From Nocardioides_B sp035634095 (GTDB lineage: Bacteria > Actinomycetota > Actinomycetes > Propionibacteriales > Nocardioidaceae), in contig DASQDP010000114.1 in NCBI GenBank assembly GCA_035634095.1, forward strand, positions 1 through 64,000: 64,000 bases of DNA, written 5' to 3'. This document shows, piece by piece, positions 56,082 to 64,000 of this stretch. The translations under genes and the position numbers were made by a program. The stretch's first letter is position 1. Each line of letters opens with the position of its first letter. A model generated the notes under the pieces. That model saw only the letters and a program-made list of their open reading frames with translations, made no database searches and was not told the origin of the DNA.

Positions 56082-56822
56082 TCACCCGAGGCCCGTGCCG
56101 CCGACCAGCCCGCCGAAGAGGTAGGTCAGTGCCGTCGCGGCAGCGCCCAGGAGCATGGTCCGCGATCCGCCGTACCACCAGGGTCGGCTCGTCACCTGCG
56201 TCACCACCGCACCGCACGCGAACAGCGCCACCAGGGTCACGACGAGGCCGGGGAGCAGGCTGTCGGCTCCGACCAGGTAGGGGAGCAGCGGCAGCAGTGC
56301 CCCGAGGGCGAAGGACAGGAACGACGACACAGCGGCGACCATCGGCGACGGCAGGTCGTCGGGGTCCACACCGAGCTCCTCGCGGGCGTGGACCGAGACG
56401 GCGTTGTCGACGTCGGTGTGGATCTGGCGGGCGACCTCGGCCGCCAGGTCAGGAGCCAGCCCCTTCTCGACGTACATGTCGGCCAGCTCGCTGGCCTCTC
56501 CGGCCGGGTTGGCGAGGATCTCCCGCCGCTCCTTGTCGATCTCGCGCTGGGCGGCCTCGCTCTGGCTCGCCACCGAGTTGTACTCCCCCACGGCCATCGA
56601 GAAGGCGCCGGCGGCCAGGCCGGCGAGGCCGGCCAGCACGACGGCCGAGGAGTCGGCGTGGTGGCGGGTGCCGCCGGCGACCCCGGCGATCAGGGCCAGG
56701 TTGGAGACCAGTCCGTCCATCGCCCCGAAGACGGCCGGCCGCAGCCAGCCGCCGGTCACGTCGGGATGGTCGTGGCCGATGTCGGGGTGCCCCGCGCTCC
56801 CGGGGACGGCGTCGGCGCTCAT
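56082..56822 (-). CDS. VIT1/CCC1 family membrane protein
   Basis: The 246-residue protein begins with a His/Asp-rich tail (GHPDIGHDHPDVTGG) and has VIT-family helices: FGAMDGLVSNLALIAGVAGG (about 32-51), AGLAAGAFSMAVGEYNSVASQSEA (about 70-93), a cytoplasmic metal-binding helix pair rich in Glu (QREIDKERREILANPAGEASELADMYVEKG), and three C-terminal helices. The family moves Fe2+ or Mn2+ out of the cytosol. The ATG at 56822 has TAACTT ending 7 bases upstream; a longer frame starts 12 codons earlier without support. Confidence 0.9.
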   Translation of the reverse strand: MSADAVPGSAGHPDIGHDHPDVTGGWLRPAVFGAMDGLVSNLALIAGVAGGTRHHADSSAVVLAGLAGLAAGAFSMAVGEYNSVASQSEAAQREIDKERREILANPAGEASELADMYVEKGLAPDLAAEVARQIHTDVDNAVSVHAREELGVDPDDLPSPMVAAVSSFLSFALGALLPLLPYLVGADSLLPGLVVTLVALFACGAVVTQVTSRPWWYGGSRTMLLGAAATALTYLFGGLVGGTGLG

Positions 56823-56829
56823 GCCTGCG

Positions 56830-56835
56830 AAGTTA
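56830..56835 (-). promoter_or_regulatory. Candidate leaderless -10 of VIT family gene
   Basis: TAACTT on the minus strand, 7 bases before ATG 56822. Confidence 0.5.
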
Positions 56836-56870
56836 CCCGGCGCGCCCGCCGGTTTCACCGAAGGAAAGCC

Positions 56871-57746
56871 TCACCTGACCTCGGCGGACTGCTCGGTCGG
56901 CTCCGGCTCGCGACCGTCGCGCCACACCGACTCCTCCCGTCCCGGGTGCCGGCGGCCGGCGACCAGGAAGTAGATCGCCGCGCCCACGAAGACCACGATC
57001 GAGGTCCAGACGTTGAGCCGCAGGCCGAGCACGTCGTCGGCCTGCACCGTGTCGATGCGGAGGTACTCGATCCATCCCCGGCCTGCGGTGTAGGCCATCA
57101 CGTAGAGCGCGAACGCGCGGGCGTGCCCGAGCCGGAAGCGGCGGTCGGCCCAGACCACGAGGCCGGCGGCGCCCAGGTTCCACAGGCACTCGTAGAGGAA
57201 CGTCGGGTGGAAGGTGGTGAACTGCTCGTAGCCGGGCGGCCGCTTGTCCTCGTCGGGGATCTCCAGGGCCCACGGCAGCGTGGTCGGGCGGCCGAACAGC
57301 TCCTGGTTGAACCAGTTGCCCCACCGCCCGATCGCCTGCGCCACCAGGATTCCGGGGGCCAGGGCGTCGGCCATCGGCGGCAGCTTGATGCCGGCGCGGC
57401 GGCAGGCGATCCAGGCTCCGACGCCGCCGAGGGCGATGGCGCCCCAGATCCCCAGCCCGCCCTGCCACACGTAGAGCGCCGCGACGGGGTCGCCGTCGGG
57501 CCCGAAGTAGCGCGCGGGGTCGGTGATGACGTGATAGACCCGGCCGCCCACCAGGCCGAACGGCACCGCCCAGATGGCGAGGTCGGAGACCTGCCCGCGC
57601 CGCCCCCCGCGGGCGACCCAGCGGCGCTCGCCCAGCCAGATGGCCACCGCGACGCCGAGGATGATGCACAGGGCGTAGCCGCGCAGCGGGAACGGACCGA
57701 GGTACCACACGCCCTGGCTCGGGCTGGGGATGAACAGCGCAGTCAC
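56871..57746 (-). CDS. lgt: Prolipoprotein diacylglyceryl transferase
   Basis: The 291-residue membrane enzyme attaches diacylglycerol to the lipobox cysteine of prolipoproteins. It has seven predicted helices, the YHVITD segment (His72), and the Lgt signature GRWGNWFNQE (140-149), followed by HPTFLYECLWNLGAAGLV and RGWIEYLRID. The C-terminal 35 residues are a charged cytoplasmic tail. The GTG start overlaps the SCO1 stop (GTGA), so it is coupled to trpA and SCO1 upstream. Its clients here include the LprG-like, LivK-like and SCO1 lipoproteins. Confidence 0.96.
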   Translation of the reverse strand: MTALFIPSPSQGVWYLGPFPLRGYALCIILGVAVAIWLGERRWVARGGRRGQVSDLAIWAVPFGLVGGRVYHVITDPARYFGPDGDPVAALYVWQGGLGIWGAIALGGVGAWIACRRAGIKLPPMADALAPGILVAQAIGRWGNWFNQELFGRPTTLPWALEIPDEDKRPPGYEQFTTFHPTFLYECLWNLGAAGLVVWADRRFRLGHARAFALYVMAYTAGRGWIEYLRIDTVQADDVLGLRLNVWTSIVVFVGAAIYFLVAGRRHPGREESVWRDGREPEPTEQSAEVR

Positions 57747-58432
57747 AGACCGGGGACCTTGTCGTCGAGGATCGTCGTGATGTCGTCGGCGAGCGCCGCC
57801 GGGTCGGTGCTCTCCGGCCACACGAAGGGTGCACGCCCGCCCGGCAGCAGGCCGAGCACCTGGGTTCCGTGCGTGACGTCATAGCCGCCCGAGGCCAGCC
57901 GTCTCCCCTTCTCGATCGGTACGGCGAGCGCGGAGGCGACGCGCACGATCCGGTCCAGCCTGCCGGTCGCGCCCGTGAAGGAGGGGTCGAAGCGGTCGAG
58001 GTAGGCGCGCAGCGTCTCTTCGTCGTCCCGAGCCGGGTCCGTGGTCACGAAGACCACGTCCACCTGGGCTCGCTGGCCGGCGTCGAGCCGGACCAGGGCC
58101 GAGGCGATCCCGGCCATGACCGCCTGGCAGATGTCGGGGCAGTTCGTGTAGCCGAAGAACACCAGGGTCAGGGGCTTGCGGGCGTCGGTGGCCAGGTCCA
58201 GCGGCGCGCCGGTGGTGTCGACGAGCCGCGTGACCGGAACCCGGTAGGGACGGGGCAGCACCACGCCGTTCAACCCGTCAGTGTCCGCCGGCATGCTCAC
58301 GTCCGCGACCGGCCCGGTCGCTGCCGGCGCCTGGCTCGCGCACCCGCTGACAGCCGGCAGGCCGAGCAGCAGCCCGGCGAGCGCGAGTGCGAGAGGGCGG
58401 ACCGGCAAGCGCCGGAGCCCTCGGCTAGCCAC
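57743..58432 (-). CDS. SCO1/SenC family copper-binding lipoprotein
   Basis: The 229-residue protein has a lipoprotein signal with lipobox VSGC (Cys31) and a thioredoxin-fold SCO domain. The copper ligands are Cys98 and Cys102 in FGYTNCPDIC and the histidine of YDVTHGTQVL (about residue 190). SCO proteins load copper into the CuA site of cytochrome oxidase on the outer membrane face. The GTG is preferred over a TTG ten codons earlier, and overlaps the end of trpA by 8 bp. Confidence 0.93.
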   Translation of the reverse strand: MASRGLRRLPVRPLALALAGLLLGLPAVSGCASQAPAATGPVADVSMPADTDGLNGVVLPRPYRVPVTRLVDTTGAPLDLATDARKPLTLVFFGYTNCPDICQAVMAGIASALVRLDAGQRAQVDVVFVTTDPARDDEETLRAYLDRFDPSFTGATGRLDRIVRVASALAVPIEKGRRLASGGYDVTHGTQVLGLLPGGRAPFVWPESTDPAALADDITTILDDKVPGL

Positions 58433-59249
58433 GGCGGACGCCCTCGGCGAGGTCCGTGGCAAGCTCGGCGAGCGAGGCGAGACCTGCCGCCCGGTCGGCT
58501 CCCGCGTCGAGCAGCCGCCGGACGAAGGCGGAGCCGACGATCACACCGTCGGCGAAAGCCGCCACCTCGGCGGCCTGGTCGCCGCTGGACACGCCGAGAC
58601 CCACGCCGACGGGTAGGTCGGTGACCTCACGCACCCGGGACACCAACGGGCCGGCCAGCCGGCTCGAGGACTCGCGCGCACCCGTCACGCCCATCACCGC
58701 GGTCGCGTAGACGAACCCCCGACAGCGGCCGGTCGTCATCGCGAGGCGCTGGTCCGTGGACGACGGCGCCACCAGGAAGATCTTGTCGAGGCCCTTCGCG
58801 TCCGCGGCGGCCTCCCACTCCTCGGCCTCGTCGGGCACCAGGTCGGGCGTGATCAGGCCGGCGCCGCCGGCGTTGGCCAGGTCGCGGGCGAACCGGTCGA
58901 CGCCGTAACGCACCACCGGGTTCCAGTAGGTCATCACCACCGTCGGCACACCGGTCCCGGCGACCGCCTCGACCGTGCGGATCACGTCGGCGGTGCGGGT
59001 GCCTGCTTCCAGCGCCTGCTGGGCGGCGGCCTGGATCGTGGGCCCGTCCATCACCGGGTCGCTGTAGGGCAGGCCGACCTCGATGACGTCGCAGCCGGCG
59101 TCCACCAGGGTGCGCATCGCGTCGATGGCCCCGTCCACGTCGGGGAAGCCGGCCGGAAGGTAGCCGACCAGCGTGGCCCTGCGCTCGTTCCGGGCAGCGG
59201 CGAAGGCGGTCCCGGTGGTGCTGGTGCTGGTGGGGGCCGATCCGCTCAC
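58425..59249 (-). CDS. trpA: Tryptophan synthase alpha subunit
   Basis: The 274-residue TIM-barrel subunit splits indole-3-glycerol phosphate into indole, passed to TrpB. The catalytic acids are Glu57 (DVIEVGLPYSDPVMDGP) and Asp68, and the phosphate loop is VGLGVSSGDQ and DGVIVGSAFV. The GTG start overlaps the trpB stop (GTGA). Confidence 0.97.
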   Translation of the reverse strand: MSGSAPTSTSTTGTAFAAARNERRATLVGYLPAGFPDVDGAIDAMRTLVDAGCDVIEVGLPYSDPVMDGPTIQAAAQQALEAGTRTADVIRTVEAVAGTGVPTVVMTYWNPVVRYGVDRFARDLANAGGAGLITPDLVPDEAEEWEAAADAKGLDKIFLVAPSSTDQRLAMTTGRCRGFVYATAVMGVTGARESSSRLAGPLVSRVREVTDLPVGVGLGVSSGDQAAEVAAFADGVIVGSAFVRRLLDAGADRAAGLASLAELATDLAEGVRRG

Positions 59250-60529
59250 ACCAGTGGCTCCTCGGGCGCGTTGTTGCCCGATCCCTCACCGGGGGTTCCC
59301 GCCGGGACCCCGGCCGCGTCGTCCGGCTTCGCGGCACCGAGCCCGAACCACTCGATGGCGGTGCCCATGTCCTTGTCGCCACGCCCGGAGAGGTTGACCA
59401 GGATCGTCGACCCGGGCTGCTCGCGCGCCAGCTCGAGGGCACCGGCCACCGCGTGCGCAGACTCGATGGCGGGGATGATCCCCTCGACCCGGGCGAGCAG
59501 CTGGAAGGCGTCCATCGCGGAGGCGTCGGTGACGGGCCGGTACGACGCGCGCCCGGACTCGGCGAGGTAGGCGTGCTCCGGGCCCACGCCGGGGTAGTCC
59601 AGTCCGGCGGAGATCGAGTGGGACTCGCGGGTCTGCCCGTCCTCGTCCTGCAGCACGAAGGTGCGCGCGCCGTGCAGCACTCCGAACTCGCGGGCGTAGA
59701 TGGTGGCCGCGTGCCGCATCGTGTCCACCCCGTCCCCGGCCGCCTCGCAGCCCACCAGCCGCACCGACTCGTCGTCGACGAAGCCGGCGAACAGGCCGAT
59801 CGCGTTGGACCCGCCGCCGACGCACGCGACCGCGGTGTCCGGCAGGGCGCCCGTGAGCTCCAGGCACTGGGCTCGTGCCTCGTCACCGATGCCGCGGCAG
59901 AAGTCGCGGACCATCGAGGGGAACGGGTGCGGGCCGGCTGCTGTGCCGAACAGGTAGGCGGTGGTGTCGACGCTGGACACCCAGTCCCTGATGGCCTCGT
60001 TGATGGCGTCCTTGAGCGTCCGGGAACCGGACCGCACCGCGACCACCTCGGCCCCCAGCAGGTGCATCCTGGCCACGTTGAGCGACTGACGCTCGGTGTC
60101 GACCTCGCCCATGTAGACGACGCAGTCCAGGCCCAGGTACGCCGCCGCCGTCGCCGCCGCCACGCCGTGCTGCCCCGCGCCGGACTCCGCGATCACCCGG
60201 GTCTTGCCCATCCGGCGGGTGAGCAGCGCCTGCCCGAGGACGTTGCGGATCTTGTGGGCACCGGTGTGGTTGAGGTCCTCGCGCTTGAGCAGGATGCGGG
60301 CGCCGGCCAGCTCCGACAGCTTTGTCGCGTCGTAGAGCGGGCTGGGTGCGCCGGCGTACTCGCGCAGCATGCGCTGGAACTCCCCGGTGAACTCCGGGTC
60401 CCCCATCGCGTCGGCCCAGGCGACGGTGAGCTCGTCGAGAGCGGCCATCAGCGCCTCGGGCATCATCCGACCCCCGAAGCGGCCGAACCGGCCGTCCTCC
60501 GAGGAGCGGGGGTGGGTGGCGGTCGTCAT
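59246..60529 (-). CDS. trpB: Tryptophan synthase beta subunit
   Basis: The 427-residue PLP enzyme joins indole and serine. PLP is held by Lys93 in NHTGAHKIRN, with the phosphate loop GGGSNAIG and the C-terminal SGRGDKDMGT. The ATG at 60529 is used because GAGG lies 8 bases upstream; a GTG three codons earlier is the alternative. The C terminus has a Gly/Glu/Pro-rich tail of about 30 residues beyond the domain. Confidence 0.97.
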   Translation of the reverse strand: MTTATHPRSSEDGRFGRFGGRMMPEALMAALDELTVAWADAMGDPEFTGEFQRMLREYAGAPSPLYDATKLSELAGARILLKREDLNHTGAHKIRNVLGQALLTRRMGKTRVIAESGAGQHGVAAATAAAYLGLDCVVYMGEVDTERQSLNVARMHLLGAEVVAVRSGSRTLKDAINEAIRDWVSSVDTTAYLFGTAAGPHPFPSMVRDFCRGIGDEARAQCLELTGALPDTAVACVGGGSNAIGLFAGFVDDESVRLVGCEAAGDGVDTMRHAATIYAREFGVLHGARTFVLQDEDGQTRESHSISAGLDYPGVGPEHAYLAESGRASYRPVTDASAMDAFQLLARVEGIIPAIESAHAVAGALELAREQPGSTILVNLSGRGDKDMGTAIEWFGLGAAKPDDAAGVPAGTPGEGSGNNAPEEPLV

Positions 60530-60539
60530 TCCGGTCACC

Positions 60540-61346
60540 TCAGCTGCGCTGTCTCAGTGCGGGGTGCGAGCCCGCAGCCACCAGGTCCGCCACCGCTGCG
60601 CGCGGGTCGTCGCCGGTCACCAGCGTCTCGCCCACCAGCACCACGTGGGCTCCCTGCTTGGCGAGCTCGAACACGTCGTGCGGTCCGCGCACCCCGGACT
60701 CGGCCACCCGGACGACGCCGTCGGGGATGCGAGGCGCGAGACGGGCGAAGGTGTCCCGGTCCACCTCCAGCGTCTTGAGGTTGCGGGCGTTGACGCCGAT
60801 GAGCACCGCGCCGGCCGCCAGGGCGCGCTCCACCTCCTCCTCGTCGTGCACCTCGACCAACGGGGTCAGCCCGATGGAGCGGGCGCGCTCGACGAGCGAC
60901 TCCAGCTCGCGGTCGTCGAGCGCCGCGACGATCAGCAGGGCGAGGTCCGCGCCCGCGGCACGGGCCTCCCACAGCTGGTAGGAGGTGACGATGAAGTCCT
61001 TGCGGAGCACGGGCACGTCGACCGCCGACCGCACCGCGCGCAGGTCCTCGAGGCTGCCGCCGAAACGACGGCCCTCGGTGAGGACGCTGATCGTCGCGGC
61101 GCCCCCGGACTGGTACTTCGCGGCCAGGTCGGCGGGGTCGCTGATCGGGGCGAGGGCGCCACGGCTCGGGCTGGACCGCTTGACCTCCGCGATGACGCTG
61201 ACCCCACCGGCACGGAACGTCGGCATCGGGTCCAGCGACTCGGGGGCGCGCCGAGCAGCCTCCTTCAAGATGTCGAGCGGCGTGTGCTGCTCCCGCTCCG
61301 CGAGGTCCATGCGGACACCGTCGATGATCTCGTCCAGGACGGACAT
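60540..61346 (-). CDS. trpC: Indole-3-glycerol-phosphate synthase
   Basis: The 268-residue TIM-barrel enzyme closes the indole ring. Signatures are VIAEVKRSSPSRG (catalytic Lys), VLTEGRRFGGSLEDL, PVLRKDFIVTSYQ (Lys) and the substrate loop GVNARNLKTLEVD, with AESGVRGPHDV near the end. GGGAGG lies 5 bases before the ATG at 61346. An in-frame ATG eight codons earlier is unsupported. It is the first trp gene of the run trpC-trpB-trpA. Confidence 0.96.
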   Translation of the reverse strand: MSVLDEIIDGVRMDLAEREQHTPLDILKEAARRAPESLDPMPTFRAGGVSVIAEVKRSSPSRGALAPISDPADLAAKYQSGGAATISVLTEGRRFGGSLEDLRAVRSAVDVPVLRKDFIVTSYQLWEARAAGADLALLIVAALDDRELESLVERARSIGLTPLVEVHDEEEVERALAAGAVLIGVNARNLKTLEVDRDTFARLAPRIPDGVVRVAESGVRGPHDVFELAKQGAHVVLVGETLVTGDDPRAAVADLVAAGSHPALRQRS

Positions 61347-61384
61347 CAGCACCTCCCTTGGCCAGATCATGACGGAGCAGACAG

Positions 61385-61390
61385 ACTCTA
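61385..61390 (-). promoter_or_regulatory. Candidate -10 of the trpCBA run
   Basis: TAGAGT on the minus strand is 38 bp before the trpC start. It sits inside a tandem repeat AGAGTCT-AGAGTCT (61396-61383). Confidence 0.35.
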
Positions 61391-61419
61391 GACTCTCACG
61401 ACCGCCGAGCGGCCCCGAA

Positions 61420-61446
61420 CCCGCGCCCGGGCCCCCCGGACGCGGG
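61420..61446 (-). terminator. Hairpin between the DUF2752 gene and trpC
   Basis: CCCGCG (61420-61425) pairs with CGCGGG (61441-61446), with GC-rich inner pairing. It lies 12 bp past the DUF2752 stop. Confidence 0.45.
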
Positions 61447-61458
61447 CGGGGAGCGGCG

Positions 61459-61887
61459 TCAGGGGGCCAGCCAGGCCCCGGCGCCGGTGTTGCGCAGGAC
61501 CGCGAAGCAGACCGCGACCCCGAGCACGAGCGCCGTGAGGACCAGCGGGCGTCGGGGGTCCCCGGCCCGGACCACCCCTCGCCACCGGTCGACCGTGCTG
61601 CGGCCCCACCACAGCACCAGCAGGGGCAGGCTGGTGACGAACAGGAGGTTGCTGGACGCGGCGGCGCGCAGGTCGAGGTTCGTGAGGTCGTGCGCGGCCC
61701 GCAGCCCTCCGCAGCCGGGGCAGAACGTGCCGGTCAGCAGCAGCCACGGGCAGAAGCCCCAGGTGCCGCTGCGGTGCGGGTCGCGCAGGTGCAGCAGGGC
61801 GCTGGCGCCCAGGACCGCAGCGGCCAGCAGCACCGGCCCGGTGAGGCGCCGGGCGCGGGAGGTCTCGCTCAGCCCGGTCTCGGTCAG
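61459..61887 (-). CDS. DUF2752 family membrane protein
   Basis: About 142 residues with the DUF2752 core: GTWGFCPWLLLTGTFCPGCGGLRAAHDLTNLDLRAAASSNLLF, including the CPGCGGLRA motif conserved in the family, and three membrane helices. The function is unknown; the Cys-x-x-Cys motif suggests a metal or redox role. The start is uncertain: no ATG or GTG lies at a good place, a CTG at 61887 overlaps the stop of the upstream gene (CTGA), and a GTG at 61833 would shorten the N terminus by 18 residues. Confidence 0.8.
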   Translation of the reverse strand: MTETGLSETSRARRLTGPVLLAAAVLGASALLHLRDPHRSGTWGFCPWLLLTGTFCPGCGGLRAAHDLTNLDLRAAASSNLLFVTSLPLLVLWWGRSTVDRWRGVVRAGDPRRPLVLTALVLGVAVCFAVLRNTGAGAWLAP

Positions 61888-62093
61888 CGCTGGGCGTTGA
61901 TGGCGGACGTGTCGGAGCCCATGCCCATCTTCTGCATCACCTTGGCCACCACCAGGCCGATCGGCCACAGGATCACGCCCGCCCAGAACATCACCCAGTT
62001 GAACAGCACCAGACCGAGCCCGCCCACGGCGAAGCCCACCAGGATGATCACGACGCCGGTCCAGGCAGCAGGGGTGTTCCCGTGGTGGGCCAT
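61884..62093 (-). CDS. HGxxPAAW family small membrane protein
   Basis: The 69-residue protein starts MAHHGNTPAAWTGV, the HGxxPAAW motif, followed by two helices (about 12-33 and 35-52) and a Met/Gly-rich tail. The function is unknown; it lies near trp genes across actinobacteria. Confidence 0.92.
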   Translation of the reverse strand: MAHHGNTPAAWTGVVIILVGFAVGGLGLVLFNWVMFWAGVILWPIGLVVAKVMQKMGMGSDTSAINAQR

Positions 62094-62165
62094 GTCGCTG
62101 TGCTCCTCGTGTCTGTGACGGTCCGGTGACGCGGTCGCTGCCCATGATAGGTCCGCACGGCCGGT

Positions 62166-62747
62166 TCAGGCCGTCGGGTCGCGCCCGTCGTCGAGGGCGT
62201 GCCACATGTCCTGCTCGGATGCGGGCCGGGTCGCCGTGCCGCCGGACGCGCGGGTGGCGGGCGCGTCGTACCGGCTTCCCATCGCGGGCCAGGTTCCGGA
62301 GGTGACCACGGCGACCGCGAGCGCGGCGAGGGTGAGCGCAGCGCCGGCGCCGCAGACGAAGTACCAGGCGGTCAGTGACGAGGCGACCGCGTCCCCCGTG
62401 CCGCCCGAGGCGAGGACCGCCTCGCCGGCGTCGGTCTGCACCCGCCCGAAGGCGGTCACCACCGCGACCAGCACGCCCGCCGAGGCGAGGGCCCCCACTG
62501 CCGCTACCGCCTGTCGGACCCTGCCGCGCAGCACCAGCACGACCCCCCAGGCGGCGAGCGCGACCAGGGCCAGGGCCACCGCGAGAGGAGCGGACGAGGA
62601 TCCCCGCGCGGCCGATTCGACATCGACGCCGGCGTCCAGGCTGGAGGCGGTCGCCCACTCCTGGCCGGCGGCGACCGCAGTCAGCGCCGCGGCACCCAGT
62701 CCCACCAGGACGGTGGGCACGAAGCCGCGGCTGCGACCCTCAGCCAT
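62166..62747 (-). CDS. Trp-biosynthesis-associated membrane protein
   Basis: The 193-residue protein matches the TIGR02234-type family: four hydrophobic segments, a first periplasmic loop after VAAGQEWATA (conserved Gln-x-Trp), and a polar C-terminal tail ending DMWHALDDGRDPTA, conserved in the family. The function is unknown. The ATG overlaps the end of hisI by 8 bp, so the two are translated together; in relatives trpE usually lies between them. Confidence 0.88.
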   Translation of the reverse strand: MAEGRSRGFVPTVLVGLGAAALTAVAAGQEWATASSLDAGVDVESAARGSSSAPLAVALALVALAAWGVVLVLRGRVRQAVAAVGALASAGVLVAVVTAFGRVQTDAGEAVLASGGTGDAVASSLTAWYFVCGAGAALTLAALAVAVVTSGTWPAMGSRYDAPATRASGGTATRPASEQDMWHALDDGRDPTA

Positions 62748-63090
62748 CGCCGAGCGGCAGCACGGTCGCGTCGAAGCAGCTCCGCTCACCGGTGTGGCAG
62801 GCGGGGCCGGACTGCTCGACCCGCACCAGGAGGGTGTCTCCGTCGCAGTCCAGACGGACCTCGTGCACGGTCTGGCCGTTCCCGGACGTCTCCCCCTTGA
62901 CCCAGTACTCCTGGCGGGAGCGGCTCCAGAACGTGGTACGACGCGTGGTGAGCGTGCGACGCAGCGCCTCGTCGTCCATCCAGCCCACCATGAGCACCTC
63001 ACCGGAGTCGTGCTGCTGCACCACGGCCGGGACGAGCCCCGACTCGTTGCGGTGCAGGCGCTCGGCGATGTCCGGCGACAGGGAGGTCAT
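62740..63090 (-). CDS. hisI: Phosphoribosyl-AMP cyclohydrolase
   Basis: The 116-residue enzyme opens the purine ring in histidine biosynthesis. Metal-site residues are visible: DCDGD (81-85), and Cys82, Cys98 (GPACHTG) and Cys105 (RSCF). The MVGWMDDEALRRTLTTRRTTFWSRSRQEYWVKGETSGN signature is complete. The ATG at 63090 has GATACT ending 7 bases upstream; a frame reaching nine codons further would include the promoter. Confidence 0.95.
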   Translation of the reverse strand: MTSLSPDIAERLHRNESGLVPAVVQQHDSGEVLMVGWMDDEALRRTLTTRRTTFWSRSRQEYWVKGETSGNGQTVHEVRLDCDGDTLLVRVEQSGPACHTGERSCFDATVLPLGDG

Positions 63091-63097
63091 GGCACCC

Positions 63098-63103
63098 AGT
63101 ATC
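63098..63103 (-). promoter_or_regulatory. Candidate leaderless -10 of hisI
   Basis: GATACT on the minus strand, 7 bases before ATG 63090. Confidence 0.4.
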
Positions 63104-63121
63104 GCGACCGGCGTCACGGGG

Positions 63122-64000
63122 TCAACGCACCGACTGCTGGGCGGCCCAGCTCGCGTGCAGCCGCCCGTAGACGCCGCCCTCGGCGACCAGGGACTCGTGC
63201 GTTCCTCTCTGCGCGATGCGGCCGCGGTCCACCACCACCACGTCGTCGGCGTTCTCCGCCGTGGTCATCCGGTGCGCGATCGTGACGGAGGTCCGGCCCT
63301 TGGTCAGGCGCTCCAGGGCCCGGGCGATGCGCATCTCCAGCGCCGGGTCCACGGCACTGGTGGCCTCGTCGAGCACCAGCAGGTCGGGGTCGGCCAGGTG
63401 GGCCCGCAGCAGGGCGACGAGCTGCCGCTCCCCCGCGGACAGCGACTCCCCCCGCTGCCCGACCCGGGTGTCCAGCCCTCGCGGCAGGCCGTCCAGCCAG
63501 TCCCGCAGCCCGAGCTGGTCGGCGGCTCGCAGGATGTCGTCGTCCGTGGCGTCCAGCCGGCCGTAGAGCGCGTTGGCTCGCAGCGTCGCATCGAACAGGA
63601 AACCCTCCTGCGGCACCAGGACCACCCGCTCCCGCAGGGAGGCGAACGGGACCTCGCGCAGGTCCACGCCGTCGAGCAGGACCGCCCCGGACGTGGGGTC
63701 CATCAGCCGGGTGAGCAGCTTCGCCAGTGTGGTCTTGCCGGAGCCGGTCTCGCCGACGACGGCGACCCGGGTGTTGGGAGCGATGTGCAGGTGCACGTCG
63801 TGCAGCACCGGCGCGCCGCCGGGGTAGGCGAAGCCGACGCCGTCGAAGTCGATGGTCACCGGGACGTCCGGCAGCGACGTGCCCCGCGGCCCGGGATCGA
63901 CCACGTCCGCGGGCGTGTCCAGGATGCCGATCACGCGGCGCCACCCGGCGATGGCGTTCTGGGCGTCGGTGAGCACCTGCGTGCCCATCTGCACGGGCCC
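63122..64000 (-). CDS. ABC exporter, ATPase domain (partial, 5' end outside window)
   Basis: The C-terminal 292 codons of an ABC exporter are present; the membrane domain lies beyond 64000. The end of the transmembrane coupling helix (MGTQVLTDAQNAIAGWRRVIGILDTP) leads to an ATPase with Walker A GETGSGKTT, Q-loop VPQEGFLF, signature LSAGERQ (Ala replaces the usual Gly), Walker B LLVLDEATSAVD and the switch His in IAHRM. It is an export-type half-transporter; a partner half probably lies upstream. It ends 31 bp before hisI. Confidence 0.93.
   Translation of the reverse strand, partial: GPVQMGTQVLTDAQNAIAGWRRVIGILDTPADVVDPGPRGTSLPDVPVTIDFDGVGFAYPGGAPVLHDVHLHIAPNTRVAVVGETGSGKTTLAKLLTRLMDPTSGAVLLDGVDLREVPFASLRERVVLVPQEGFLFDATLRANALYGRLDATDDDILRAADQLGLRDWLDGLPRGLDTRVGQRGESLSAGERQLVALLRAHLADPDLLVLDEATSAVDPALEMRIARALERLTKGRTSVTIAHRMTTAENADDVVVVDRGRIAQRGTHESLVAEGGVYGRLHASWAAQQSVR

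Overview
This 64 kb window is a chromosomal segment of a very GC-rich Gram-positive bacterium of the Actinomycetota. Gene content and order (sepH, thymidine kinase, a GNAT-fused acyl-CoA-synthetase-like protein, parC, parE, a DUF7455 zinc protein and the primary sigma factor, then rpsA, coaE, polA, a pdtaR-type ANTAR regulator, pyk, gltBD, lgt, trpABC and hisI) match the actinobacterial backbone. The overall flavour suggests Nocardioidaceae (Nocardioides-like); that family call is inference. Almost all DNA is core chromosome: there is no prophage, insertion sequence, CRISPR array or rRNA, and one tRNA.

Layout. 1-3258 (minus): a processive membrane glycosyltransferase (cut by the window edge) behind an acyltransferase-3/SGNH protein, a cell-surface polysaccharide module. 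3359-10420: DUF427, sepH, tdk, a phosphodiesterase, DUF5998 and a lysine-acetyltransferase-type fusion. 10504-18127: parC, then an operon of LprG-like lipoprotein, MFS exporter and beta-carbonic anhydrase, then parE on the opposite strand. 18597-23763: small zinc protein, DUF456, EamA transporter, stress-type GlsB/YeaQ protein, sigA, universal stress protein and a conserved unknown. 23807-31243: GCS2-type ligase, DUF4192, dinB, oligopeptidase B and a second primary-like sigma factor. 31263-40626: coaE, a GlxA/AdpA-type regulator facing a tiny membrane protein, rpsA, methyltransferase, flippase, polA, GNAT. 40918-46538: a branched-chain amino-acid (or amide/urea-type) ABC importer whose binding-protein gene is convergent to the permease/ATPase operon. 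46730-49823: pdtaR-like regulator, tRNA-Leu(CAA), an HTH/LAGLIDADG-like gene 46 bp downstream of the tRNA, and pyk. 49895-64000 (minus): one long run hisI, three small membrane proteins, trpC-trpB-trpA, SCO1, lgt, VIT family, gltB-gltD, headed by a truncated ABC exporter.

Two themes recur. First, about eighteen starts have an nAnnnT hexamer ending 6-7 bases before the start codon and usually no Shine-Dalgarno, the signature of leaderless transcripts; I used this to choose several starts. Second, tight operon packing with 4-11 bp overlaps (MFS/carbonic anhydrase, livM/livG/livF, gltB/gltD, trpB/trpA/SCO1/lgt, hisI/membrane protein).

Most interesting items: the tRNA-Leu-adjacent HTH + two-motif LAGLIDADG-like protein with atypical codon use; a LivH permease carrying a secreted N-terminal beta-domain; an array of five TGGC boxes between a GlxA/AdpA-type regulator and a 55-residue membrane protein; a leaderless 12-codon upstream ORF directly in front of a methyltransferase gene; and a sigma-B-like promoter with overlapping palindrome at the GlsB-type gene.
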